Shown here: piece after piece, positions 6,876 to 13,000 of the stretch
How positions within the stretch are numbered: position 1 is the stretch's first letter
Layout of the letters: each line of letters starts with the position of its first letter
Assembly (NCBI GenBank): GCA_049694275.1
Contig: JBAVQS010000302.1
Span: forward strand, 1-13,000
Source of the DNA: JBAVQS01 sp049694275
GTDB taxonomy: Bacteria; Chloroflexota; Anaerolineae; UBA4142; SHND01
Direction: 5' to 3'
DNA length: 13,000 nucleotides
The notes under the pieces: model-generated
The model's database searches: none
What the model was told of the DNA's origin: nothing
What the model saw: only the letters and a program-made list of their open reading frames with translations
Position numbers and translations under genes: made by a program

Positions 6876-6927
6876 GGCTCGCCCGGCAGAACGAGCCGGC
6901 GTTCGCTTGATAGAGCAAGCCGCCGGC
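6876..6927. terminator. Paired hairpins at the convergent junction, possible bidirectional terminator
   Basis: Two adjacent inverted repeats lie between the + strand propeller gene and the - strand amylase gene. The first is GGCTCG (6876-6881) with CGAGCC (6892-6897). The second is GCCGGC (6895-6900) with GCCGGC (6922-6927), enclosing GCTTG (6905-6909) with CAAGC (6916-6920). The two share bases, so they are alternative folds. No T-run follows on either strand, so intrinsic termination is uncertain; a Rho-dependent or hairpin-only end is possible. Confidence 0.45.
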
Positions 6928-6945
6928 CCGGTCTTGCGATGTCGA

Positions 6946-8814
6946 TTAGAACGGGCTCACCTGCCCGAGGATCTGGATCTCGAGCGGTTGCAGAGTGATG
7001 CGGAGGGAATGCACGGGGCCGCTACCCACACTGCCATTCGCTTCGAGCACCTGAACACCCCCGATGGGTTTCTGCACAACCGCGCCGGGAGGGTTAGCCC
7101 CGGTTTGCCCCCCGCCCTTGCTCTTGTTGCTGAACAGGAGGACAAAATGGGAATCGACCGGGTTGACCGCCGAATCGACAATTACTTCGCCGGTCCACGG
7201 CGCCCCCGCGAGGTTTGCAACCACGAGCACCTCCTGATCCTGCAAAATTCGAGAAAAGGCAAATACGCCCGGCGCGGCGGTCGAGAGGCCGAAATGGAAC
7301 CCGTCCCCCGAGATGGGGCGAAAATACTGGCGGCCATATCGCAGCGTGGGTTGCCCGGCGCGTACCGCCGCCAACTGCTGGATCGTGAGATAGAAAGGAT
7401 GCTGCCGGTCAAAGGCGCCCGGCTTGCCCCACAGCGCCTCGCGGACCGCTTCCAATGCGTTGCCCGCGCCATGCAGCCCCTGCTCGGTCCCGTAATAGAT
7501 GCACGGGATGCCTTGCAGCGCAAACAGGCAGGCAACGCCAAGCGCGACCTGATCGTCAAACTGGCGCGGATTGGCAGGGTCGCTATAGTAGAGGCGCTGG
7601 TACTGGTCATGGTTGTCGAGAAAGGTTACAAAGAACCGGCTCGCTTCGCCGTGTGAGCTCAGCACACCCCGCTCAACCTCTTTGCGATACTCGTACATGT
7701 TCACCACGTCCGACGGCGGCAGGAACCCCTTGACCATCTGCGGGAGCTTGAAAAAAAGCGGAAAGTCGAGCGCCGCATCCACGCCAATCAGGTCCCCATC
7801 GTCGGTGAACGTGTTCCGGCCGATATAGCCGCTGATTTTCGATTCCCCGTCGTACACCTCGCCATAGGTAAAGAAATTCTTTTTCCCGATGCTCAGCGCA
7901 TACTCGCGGACCGCGTTCCCAAAGGTCTGGGCGAAATCAGCCGGCAGGTATTTGAGCGTGTCGATGCGAAACCCATCCACATCGAACTTGGCGATGATGT
8001 ATTGATAAGCGTGAATCAGGATTGCACGCGCCGGGTAGTTCACCGCGCCATCGGGGATATAGTCGGGGTCGAACTGTTTCAGGCTAAAAAAATCGCCGCC
8101 CTGATCCTGCAGATCCGACGGGCGCGAAAAGGCGTTCCCCTGCCGGCGAAACACGTTCTCATCCTGCAGCTCGACCGGCCAGATCGCCGCATCCGGCGCA
8201 GGGTTCTGCGGGTGATCGCCCCAGTCCGGGCGTCCCTGCCCCGTTTCATCGCGCCAGTTGAGCCGATAAGGCGTGTCGCTCCACGGCGCGGTCCCACCCC
8301 ACCCCGCATATTCAAACACATCCCCGGAATGGTTGAGCACAATGTCAAAAATGACATGCATGCCGCGCGCGTGCGCTTCGTCCACCAGCGCCCGCAGTTC
8401 CGTCTCGGCGAGTTCGGGACGCGAGGCAAAACGCGGGTCCACCGAGAGGAAATCCTGAATGCCGTACCCGTGATAGGTTTCCGGGGTCCACTGGCAGTTC
8501 TTTAATACCGGGGTCAGCCAGATCGCGCCCACGCCGAGGTCGCGCAGGTAATCGAGCTGCTGGCGGATGCCATTGAACGTGCCTCCTTGAAAGGTATTGA
8601 TCGCCCCATCCCATTGAGCGCGCGGTGGGGCGCCGGGGTTATTGAAACGATCGACCAAAATCTCATAAATCCACCGGTCGCGCCAGTCCTCCGGCGAAGG
8701 GAACGGGCTCGGCACCTTGACCGTCGCGCTCCCCACCTTCACCGGGATCGTGCGCGGCACGCGCGCCTGCGCCACCACCGACCGGGTTTCGGCGCTCCAA
8801 ACGGAATTCGGCAT
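6946..8814 (-). CDS. Alpha-amylase family (GH13) glycoside hydrolase
   Basis: A 622-aa retaining alpha-glucan hydrolase or transglycosylase. The start is the ATG at 8814 (minus), because GGGGGAGGA lies 6 nt upstream (plus-strand 8821-8829); longer in-frame extensions overlap the promoter. After about 40 residues the (beta/alpha)8 barrel begins (WRDRWIYEILVDRFNNP, 44-60). The GH13 regions are complete: I DIVLNH (157-162), II DGFRIDTLKY (280-289, nucleophile Asp285), III FFTYGEVYDG (314-323, acid/base Glu319), IV FLDNHD (398-403, transition-state Asp403). GVGAIWLTP at 94-102 is the usual strand-2 motif. A C-terminal beta domain covers about 540-622. No signal peptide or carbohydrate-binding module is seen, so it is probably cytoplasmic and acts on imported maltodextrins or stored glycogen. 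Exact specificity (amylase, neopullulanase, glucosidase) cannot be decided. It is monocistronic and convergent with the propeller genes. Confidence 0.93.
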   Translation of the reverse strand: MPNSVWSAETRSVVAQARVPRTIPVKVGSATVKVPSPFPSPEDWRDRWIYEILVDRFNNPGAPPRAQWDGAINTFQGGTFNGIRQQLDYLRDLGVGAIWLTPVLKNCQWTPETYHGYGIQDFLSVDPRFASRPELAETELRALVDEAHARGMHVIFDIVLNHSGDVFEYAGWGGTAPWSDTPYRLNWRDETGQGRPDWGDHPQNPAPDAAIWPVELQDENVFRRQGNAFSRPSDLQDQGGDFFSLKQFDPDYIPDGAVNYPARAILIHAYQYIIAKFDVDGFRIDTLKYLPADFAQTFGNAVREYALSIGKKNFFTYGEVYDGESKISGYIGRNTFTDDGDLIGVDAALDFPLFFKLPQMVKGFLPPSDVVNMYEYRKEVERGVLSSHGEASRFFVTFLDNHDQYQRLYYSDPANPRQFDDQVALGVACLFALQGIPCIYYGTEQGLHGAGNALEAVREALWGKPGAFDRQHPFYLTIQQLAAVRAGQPTLRYGRQYFRPISGDGFHFGLSTAAPGVFAFSRILQDQEVLVVANLAGAPWTGEVIVDSAVNPVDSHFVLLFSNKSKGGGQTGANPPGAVVQKPIGGVQVLEANGSVGSGPVHSLRITLQPLEIQILGQVSPF

Positions 8815-8820
8815 CAGTAC

Positions 8821-8830
8821 TCCTCCCCCA
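8821..8830 (-). promoter_or_regulatory. Shine-Dalgarno that fixes the amylase start
   Basis: On the minus strand the run TGGGGGAGGA ends 6 nt before the ATG at 8814. It is the strongest ribosome site in the region and excludes the upstream in-frame ATG at 8931, which would sit upstream of the promoter. Confidence 0.8.
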
Positions 8831-8849
8831 AACAGAATTGATTGATGCA

Positions 8850-8877
8850 AGTCTATCCGGCTTTCCCCGCCTGTCAA
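8850..8877 (-). promoter_or_regulatory. Sigma70-like promoter of the amylase gene
   Basis: On the minus strand, a perfect -35 TTGACA (8877-8872) is followed after 16 bp by TAGACT (8855-8850), which matches the -10 consensus at four of six bases. Predicted initiation near 8843 gives a short leader of about 30 nt containing the strong ribosome site. Confidence 0.65.
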
Positions 8878-8927
8878 TGCCTTTTGTCCGCCTGACGCCC
8901 GCAACCGCTCACCCCTCATCGACCCGG

Positions 8928-8939
8928 TCACGCTAGTGA
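8928..8939. promoter_or_regulatory. Small palindrome TCAC-N4-GTGA between divergent promoters
   Basis: A 4-4-4 inverted repeat in the 92-bp gap between the amylase promoter and the + strand promoter at 8970-8998. Its place would suit a shared operator, but the arms are short and no second copy is seen. Confidence 0.2.
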
Positions 8940-8969
8940 TTACAAAGATTCTACATCTTCAAAGGGCGA

Positions 8970-8998
8970 TTGACGCACACGTCCCTCATGGGTACAAT
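8970..8998 (+). promoter_or_regulatory. Sigma70-like promoter of the membrane sensor gene
   Basis: TTGACG (8970-8975), a 17-bp spacer and TACAAT (8993-8998) give near-consensus -35 and -10 boxes, followed by AGGGCA as at 4478-4483. Predicted initiation around 9004-9006 lies only about 5-7 nt before the first ATG at 9011, so the mRNA would be almost leaderless. Confidence 0.75.
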
Positions 8999-9010
8999 AG
9001 GGCAACCATT

Positions 9011-10357
9011 ATGAGCATGAGCCTTCCCTCCACCTATTTCACCGGGCGCCGGCTGATCGTTGTGCAGGCCGCCTGGCTGGCCGTCGCCATCCTTACCATC
9101 GGCCTTTTTGCCCTGGCCGTTCCACCGCGCTTTGACCAGCTCCAGCAGATCTGCACCGGCGCGGCGTGCCAGTCCCCACAGCTTTCCATCGAGGACATCC
9201 GCCAGTTGCAGCAGGCGGGGTTGTCGCGGGAATTCCACGCGGCCTATAGCCTCGGGCTGGAACTGGTCTTTGCGGCGATCAATTTTATCTTTGCCGCGCT
9301 CATCTTTTTCCGGCGCTCGCAAGACCGGGTGGCGCTCCTCGTCTCGCTCATGCTGATGACCTTTGGCCCGGCCACCTTTACGGGCACGCTGAACGCGCTA
9401 ACCCACCTGAGCACCGGCTGGCAACTGCCCATCACGCTCGCCTCGTCAATCACCGGGAACGCACCCGATTGGCTGGTGCCCGTCTCTTCCTGGCAATTCC
9501 CGGTCGGGCTGGTCATCGCCATCGGCCAGGTCGCGACAGCGCTCTTTTTCTTTGTCTTTCCCGATGGACGCTTTTTCCCGCGCTGGGGCATGCTTGTCGT
9601 ACTGGTCTGGAGCGCCTGGCAAGTTCCGGCCGCGTTCTTTCCGAACACGCTCCTGAATGCCGCCAACTGGCCCCCGGCAGTTTCGATCGGGGTGTGGGCC
9701 TGCTTCCTCGGGTCATTCATCTTTGCGCAGGTCTATCGGTATCGCCAATCTCGCGACCCGGTCCGGCGGCAGCAGACCAAGTGGGTAGTCTTTGGGGCGG
9801 CGGGCGCGCTGGCGGGATACGTCGTCCTGACGCTACTCGCTTACGTGGCAACCCGGCTGGACCTGGCCAACCTGTTCGTGCGCCAGGGCATTCTCACACT
9901 GGTTTATCTGGTGATGGTGCTCATTCCACTCTCCTTCGGCCTGGCGATCCTGCGCTCGCGGCTGTGGGACATTGACGTCATCATCAACCGAACGCTGGTC
10001 TATAGCGTGCTGACCGGAACGCTTGCACTGGTCTATATCGGGATCGTGCTCCTGCTCCAGTACTCCCTCCGCGCCCTGACGGGCCAGGAACAATCGGCCA
10101 TTGTCGTGGCGGGTTCGACGCTCGTGACCGCCGCGTTGTTCACCCCGTTGCGCGAGCGAGTACAGGTCACTATCGACCGACGTTTTTACCGCCGCAAGTA
10201 TAACGCCGCACAAATCATGAGCGCATTCAACGACGCGATGCGCAGCGAAGTGGACCTGGATCGGTTGACCGGCCAGTTGGTGGCAGTCGTGGAAGAGACC
10301 ATGAAACCACAGTCTGTCTCCCTGTGGTTACTTGAACGAAAGGACAAGGAACAATGA
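9011..10357 (+). CDS. Multi-TM sensor-like membrane protein lacking a kinase domain
   Basis: A 448-aa integral membrane protein with about ten hydrophobic segments (near residues 15-37, 80-100, 105-127, 165-185, 195-215, 220-240, 255-277, 290-310, 330-350, 360-378). Between TM1 and TM2 lies an outer loop with a Cys pair (C48 TGAA C53) and a Gln/Leu-rich helix. The motif FPDGRFFPRW follows a middle helix, and the end carries SRLWDIDVIINRTLVYS and RERVQVTIDRRFYRRKYNA. From family knowledge these features mark an N-terminal sensory module found in many Chloroflexota and actinobacterial proteins, often continued by GAF or histidine-kinase domains. Here it stops just after the coiled linker (EETMKPQSVSLWLLE). 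The start at 9011 is chosen because the promoter at 8970-8998 lies inside any longer frame; ATG 9017 is an alternative. No Shine-Dalgarno is seen. It overlaps the next gene by ATGA. Confidence 0.8.
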   Translation: MSMSLPSTYFTGRRLIVVQAAWLAVAILTIGLFALAVPPRFDQLQQICTGAACQSPQLSIEDIRQLQQAGLSREFHAAYSLGLELVFAAINFIFAALIFFRRSQDRVALLVSLMLMTFGPATFTGTLNALTHLSTGWQLPITLASSITGNAPDWLVPVSSWQFPVGLVIAIGQVATALFFFVFPDGRFFPRWGMLVVLVWSAWQVPAAFFPNTLLNAANWPPAVSIGVWACFLGSFIFAQVYRYRQSRDPVRRQQTKWVVFGAAGALAGYVVLTLLAYVATRLDLANLFVRQGILTLVYLVMVLIPLSFGLAILRSRLWDIDVIINRTLVYSVLTGTLALVYIGIVLLLQYSLRALTGQEQSAIVVAGSTLVTAALFTPLRERVQVTIDRRFYRRKYNAAQIMSAFNDAMRSEVDLDRLTGQLVAVVEETMKPQSVSLWLLERKDKEQ

Positions 10358-11661
10358 TGATGCGCCGCTTGATTCACCTTTTCATTCTATCGCTCATCGG
10401 CATGCTGGCGCTGGCCTGTGCACCCACGCCGGTTCCGACCGTTCAACCAACCCCGGCGCAAGGAGGCAAGGTCATCCTGAAAGTCGGCACGGGGGACAGC
10501 GGCCAGGGGCTGCAACCGCACCGGCTGATCATCGACCAGTTCCAGCAGGCCAACCCCGATATCCAGGTTCAGATTGAATCTGTCGAGGCCACGGACTATT
10601 ATGGCCAGTTGCTGGACGAGATTCAAAAGGGGACCGCGCCTGATCTCATGCAGATCGGCGATGACGCCGTCCCCATGTTCGTACAAAAAGGAGCGCTCGT
10701 CAATCTGGGGCCCTACATCCAGGGGACGCAGCCGCTCGACCAGAACATCTACCTGCCCGGCGTCCTCCAACCCGGACAGTGGAACGGGGCGCAATATCTC
10801 TTGCCCAAGGATTTTTCACCGCTCGCGATCTATTACAACAAGAAACTGTTCGACCAGTACCAGGTCCCCTATCCCAAGGATGGCTGGACCTGGCAGGATT
10901 TTCTCAAGACCGCGCAGGCTTTCACTGCTGCACCCCAGAGCGGGGGCGTCCCGCAGGTCTGGGGTGTCCAATTGCCGGGCACCTGGACGGGTGGATTTGA
11001 ATACTGGGTAGCGGCGGCAGGGGGGAGTCTCATCAGCGAGGACGGGAAAAAGTTCCAGGGTTATATGGACTCGGCTGCAAGCGCCGAGGCGCTACGTTTT
11101 TATATCGACCTCTACAAAAATAATGTCGCGCCGCCGATGGCCGATATCAAGCTGTTCCAGGGTGGCAACACCGAGTTTGCCAGGGGCAAGGCGGCGATGT
11201 GGCTCTCCGGCCACTGGCCCGAGGCGGACCTGCGCAAGAATGCGAGCGTGGACCTCGGGGTCGTGGGAATGCCGGTCGGCAAGAAACGCGCCAATGTCCT
11301 CTTTTGGAGTGGCTTTGGGATCAACAGCCAGAGCAAGAACAAGGATGCCGCGTGGCGCTTTTTGCGCTTTTACGTCGGCATCGAAGGGGCCAAAGTGTGG
11401 AAGGACTGGGGCCTGCCAACGGTGCGCTCGGTCGCCGAATCCTCCGGCCTCACCAAGGACCCGATTGAAGGGGTGTGGCTCAACGAGCTTAACTATCTCG
11501 TCCCGCGCGGATACATCTTTACCTCCGTATGGGGAGATACAGCGGACACGGCACTGCAACAGGCGTTGGAACAGGGGATTACCAATCCTGGCTCGGATGC
11601 GGCGGCGCTGATGAAGACGGCCGCGCAACACGCGCAACAGGCGCTGGACGCGAAAAAGTAA
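10354..11661 (+). CDS. Sugar-type ABC transporter substrate-binding lipoprotein
   Basis: An extracytoplasmic solute receptor of the family-1 (MalE/UgpB-like) carbohydrate-binding class, 435 aa, a usual length. The N-terminal signal MMMRRLIHLFILSLIGM ends at LALAC (Cys22). Leu at -2 and Ala at -3 make this lipobox weaker than usual, but the Thr/Pro tail behind it (APTPVPTVQPTPAQ) supports lipidation. Typical class features are FQQANPDIQVQIE near the start, GTAPDLMQIGDD, the 'PLAIYYNKKLFD' strand with DGWTWQDFLKTAQAF, 'FARGKAAMWLSGHW' and the C-terminal 'KDAAWRFLRFYVG'. The ATG at 10354 overlaps the sensor stop; AAGGA at 10346-10350 is better placed for the ATG at 10357 or 10360, so the true start may be one or two codons later. 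No permease or ATPase of a sugar importer is in the window, so it is an orphan receptor here. Ligand unknown. Confidence 0.9.
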   Translation: MMMRRLIHLFILSLIGMLALACAPTPVPTVQPTPAQGGKVILKVGTGDSGQGLQPHRLIIDQFQQANPDIQVQIESVEATDYYGQLLDEIQKGTAPDLMQIGDDAVPMFVQKGALVNLGPYIQGTQPLDQNIYLPGVLQPGQWNGAQYLLPKDFSPLAIYYNKKLFDQYQVPYPKDGWTWQDFLKTAQAFTAAPQSGGVPQVWGVQLPGTWTGGFEYWVAAAGGSLISEDGKKFQGYMDSAASAEALRFYIDLYKNNVAPPMADIKLFQGGNTEFARGKAAMWLSGHWPEADLRKNASVDLGVVGMPVGKKRANVLFWSGFGINSQSKNKDAAWRFLRFYVGIEGAKVWKDWGLPTVRSVAESSGLTKDPIEGVWLNELNYLVPRGYIFTSVWGDTADTALQQALEQGITNPGSDAAALMKTAAQHAQQALDAKK

Positions 11662-11707
11662 GCCGTCAAATAACCGTACACACCCAGCCATCAGAGGAAT
11701 ATCGATT

Positions 11708-11743
11708 ATGAGAAAATCGTTATATACGCTTTACCTGATCTAA
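11708..11743 (+). CDS. Possible 11-codon leader or remnant ORF (MRKSLYTLYLI)
   Basis: ATG at 11708 preceded by GAGGA (11694-11698) at 9-nt spacing opens an 11-codon frame ending with TAA at 11741-11743. The peptide looks like the start of a signal sequence (basic, then hydrophobic). It may be a leader peptide, the stub of a deleted gene, or chance. Only the ribosome-site spacing and the peptide character support it. Confidence 0.2.
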   Translation: MRKSLYTLYLI

Positions 11744-11755
11744 ACCTTTGTTTTT

Positions 11756-11783
11756 TTGACATGCCAGGGTATCCGCATAGAAT
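11756..11783 (+). promoter_or_regulatory. Sigma70-like promoter of the LamG-like lipoprotein gene
   Basis: A perfect -35 TTGACA (11756-11761), a 16-bp spacer and TAGAAT (11778-11783, five of six matches) lie in the 167-bp gap after the binding-protein gene. Initiation near 11790 would leave a leader of about 39 nt with AAGGAG (11817-11822) 6 nt before the ATG at 11829. Confidence 0.7.
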
Positions 11784-11830
11784 TGCCAACAGTGTGACAA
11801 TTTCATAAACCCTTTCAAGGAGCCTGGCAT
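11761..11830. repeat. 8-bp inverted repeat spanning promoter and start codon
   Basis: ATGCCAGG (11761-11768) is the exact reverse complement of CCTGGCAT (11823-11830), 54 bp apart. The right arm includes the first two bases of the start codon. Only read-through transcripts from upstream would hold both arms. At this spacing it may be chance. Confidence 0.35.
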
Positions 11831-12974
11831 GAAACTCACTTCGGTAGTTCTCCTGGTTCTACTCTCTCTCGGCGTACTCGCCGGTTGTACGAGCAATAAT
11901 CCCGCGGCAGCGACAGCCGTCGCCGCCGCGACCCTCCCTCCGATCGCCACTGTCCCTCCCGGTTACACCCCAACGACCGCGCCGACCAATACAGCGACCA
12001 CCGCCCCGACGGATACGCCCACCCTCAGTCCGACCATCGCGAACACGCCCACACCGGCGGGCACAGCGACCTTTACCCCGCCGCCCGGCTTACAGCTCTC
12101 GACCTCGCTCGCGTTTGATCCCAGCACCTGCGACCTACTCACCAACGATGCGGATAGCGTCGCGTCGGGCTGCGCCAACGGAGAATATTTCCTCCAGAAC
12201 AAAACAGTCAAAATGTCGAACTGGGCGCTGCTCAAGAGCAATAGCTATAGCGACATCGTAGTCGAGATGGACGCGCACCTGATCGCGGGCGATGCGACGG
12301 CAGCCTATGGCCTTGCATTCCGCATCTCGCCCAGCGGGCAGGATTACTATCTCTTTGAGCTCACGAATCAGGGGACCTATCGCCTCCAGCTCATATCGAG
12401 CAACAAGTGGACCCGGCTCACTCCCACACTCAAATCCAGTTCCATAAAGCCAAACGATATCAATCACTTCAAGGTGGTTGCCCAGGGGCATCAGATCGCG
12501 GTCTATGCTAACGGTCACTGGCTGACTACTGTGAACGACTCGACCCTGGGCGCGGGCAATGTCGCGCCCTATCTTGAGAACACCACTACCACCGCCAAGG
12601 CCGGGTTTGACAACATCTGGGTCTGGCGCATCGTCCAGCCGCAGACCATTCCCGCGGCCCCGCCGACCACAGCGCCGACGCGCGCGCCAACCGCTGTACC
12701 CGTCAGGCCGACGGCGACACCGCCCCCCTCCTCGGGGAAATACCAGTTGCCGCCGGGCAAGGGCGGGCTCGTCGTCCGCAACTATTACGGCGGAGACATG
12801 ACCTTTACCATTAACAACCAGCAGTACACGGTCCCCTCGAACGGTGAGCAGTTCATCGTGCTCGATCCGGGCACATATCCCTGGTCCGCTTTTATTCCGG
12901 GCAAAGGGCAAGCGCACGGCAGCGAGACGATTGAGGCCGGCAAGGTGTGGTTGATGCCGTTCGCCGATCAATGA
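11829..12974 (+). CDS. Lipoprotein with LamG-like domain and small C-terminal beta domain
   Basis: A 381-aa surface lipoprotein. The start is fixed by AAGGAG at 11817-11822, 6 nt before the ATG. The signal has a perfect lipobox LAGC (Cys20). Residues about 36-88 are a Thr/Pro/Ala linker typical of Chloroflexota lipoproteins. Residues about 90-268 form a concanavalin/LamG-like jelly roll of the kind seen in DUF1080-type glycan proteins: YSDIVVEMDAHL, AAYGLAFRIS, DYYLFELTNQGTYRLQL, NHFKVVAQGHQIAVYANG, AGFDNIWVW. It includes C101 and C115, which could form a disulfide. A second linker (about 270-303) leads to a small beta domain (312-381; GGLVVRNYYGGDMTFTINN, VLDPGTYPWSAFIPGKG) resembling PEGA-like modules that pack beside the envelope. 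It probably binds glycan or wall material; no catalytic residues are recognised. It overlaps the next gene by ATGA. Confidence 0.85.
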   Translation: MKLTSVVLLVLLSLGVLAGCTSNNPAAATAVAAATLPPIATVPPGYTPTTAPTNTATTAPTDTPTLSPTIANTPTPAGTATFTPPPGLQLSTSLAFDPSTCDLLTNDADSVASGCANGEYFLQNKTVKMSNWALLKSNSYSDIVVEMDAHLIAGDATAAYGLAFRISPSGQDYYLFELTNQGTYRLQLISSNKWTRLTPTLKSSSIKPNDINHFKVVAQGHQIAVYANGHWLTTVNDSTLGAGNVAPYLENTTTTAKAGFDNIWVWRIVQPQTIPAAPPTTAPTRAPTAVPVRPTATPPPSSGKYQLPPGKGGLVVRNYYGGDMTFTINNQQYTVPSNGEQFIVLDPGTYPWSAFIPGKGQAHGSETIEAGKVWLMPFADQ

Positions 12975-13000
12975 CGAAACTCGCCTATATCATTACGCAC
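12971..13000 (+). CDS. Start of next gene, possibly a glycosyltransferase (truncated by window)
   Basis: ATG at 12971 overlaps the lipoprotein stop (ATGA), and ten codons (MTKLAYIITH) remain open to the window edge. The start resembles the first beta strand of Rossmann-type proteins, notably group-1 (GT4) glycosyltransferases, which often begin with similar 'KIAYIITH/R' strings. Ten residues cannot establish a family. The overlap suggests translational coupling to the lipoprotein. Confidence 0.5.
   Translation, partial: MTKLAYIITH

Noticed and set aside
6334..7656. 440-codon open frame on the + strand running from the second propeller gene into the amylase gene
   Set aside because: It is out of frame with the propeller and antisense to the GH13 enzyme, whose catalytic motifs are all intact. 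The product is low-complexity and Arg/Ser-rich.
8815..8931. N-terminal extension of the amylase to the ATG at 8931
   Set aside because: The extension would include the TTGACA/TAGACT promoter and the strong ribosome site at 8821-8830, and it is not hydrophobic, so it is not a missed signal peptide.
8936..9010. N-terminal extension of the membrane sensor to base 8936
   Set aside because: It would contain the TTGACG-17-TACAAT promoter; the conserved N-terminus of this protein type begins close to TM1.
11747..11757. T-run as an intrinsic terminator for the binding-protein gene
   Set aside because: No stable GC stem precedes it; its end forms part of the TTGACA -35 box.
11934..12090. Thr/Pro repeats in the lipoprotein as a DNA tandem repeat or CRISPR-like array
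   Set aside because: The repetition is at the amino-acid level with irregular codons and spacing; it is a protein linker.
1..13000. tRNA, rRNA, insertion sequence, phage or CRISPR elements
   Set aside because: None were recognised by eye on either strand; no transposase-like protein, terminal repeats or evenly spaced repeats were seen.

Overview
The window looks like chromosomal DNA of a GC-rich bacterium (roughly 60% GC by eye), most likely a member of the Chloroflexota. That placement is inference. It rests on lipoproteins whose lipobox cysteine is followed by Thr/Pro-rich linkers, on a multi-TM 'FPDGRF' sensor-like membrane protein of a type common in that phylum, and on the general style of the transporters. 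No rRNA, tRNA, CRISPR array, transposase or phage gene was seen. All recognised genes are intact except the two cut by the window edges.

Region 1 (1-4410, + strand) is export machinery of MacB/LolCDE type. The window opens with the last 45 codons of an ABC ATPase. After a 122-bp gap with a candidate promoter and a 20-bp-spaced direct repeat comes a compact operon: a lipoprotein membrane-fusion (HlyD/MacA-like) protein, an ABC ATPase 4 bp downstream, a MacB/FtsX-type permease overlapping the ATPase by 8 bp, and a second paralogous permease. A strong GC-rich hairpin separates the two permeases. One ATPase serving two permeases suggests a heterodimeric membrane core.

Region 2 (4411-6863, + strand) holds two tandem paralogous secreted proteins. 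Each has a signal peptide and seven short repeats, consistent with a seven-bladed beta-propeller of unknown ligand. An extended -10 promoter precedes the first. Their 3' halves are much more alike than other parts, including a 91-bp perfectly identical tract, which points to gene conversion or uneven selection.

Region 3 (6864-8999) contains a hairpin-rich convergent junction, then a GH13 alpha-amylase-family enzyme on the minus strand with all catalytic residues and no signal peptide. Divergent sigma70-like promoters lie upstream of it.

Region 4 (9000-13000, + strand) begins with a roughly ten-TM sensor-like protein that ends where a GAF or kinase domain is often attached, and whose predicted mRNA is nearly leaderless. 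It overlaps by 4 bp (ATGA) a sugar-type ABC substrate-binding lipoprotein with no permease genes nearby. A 167-bp gap with a mini-ORF and a good promoter follows. Then come a LamG-like lipoprotein with two Thr/Pro linkers and, overlapping it by ATGA, the first ten codons of another gene.

Taken together the window encodes envelope and secreted functions: export, extracytoplasmic binding and sensing, and alpha-glucan metabolism. I did not find a clear-cut new defence or mobile system. The least explained items are the propeller pair and the kinase-less sensor coupled to an orphan binding protein.
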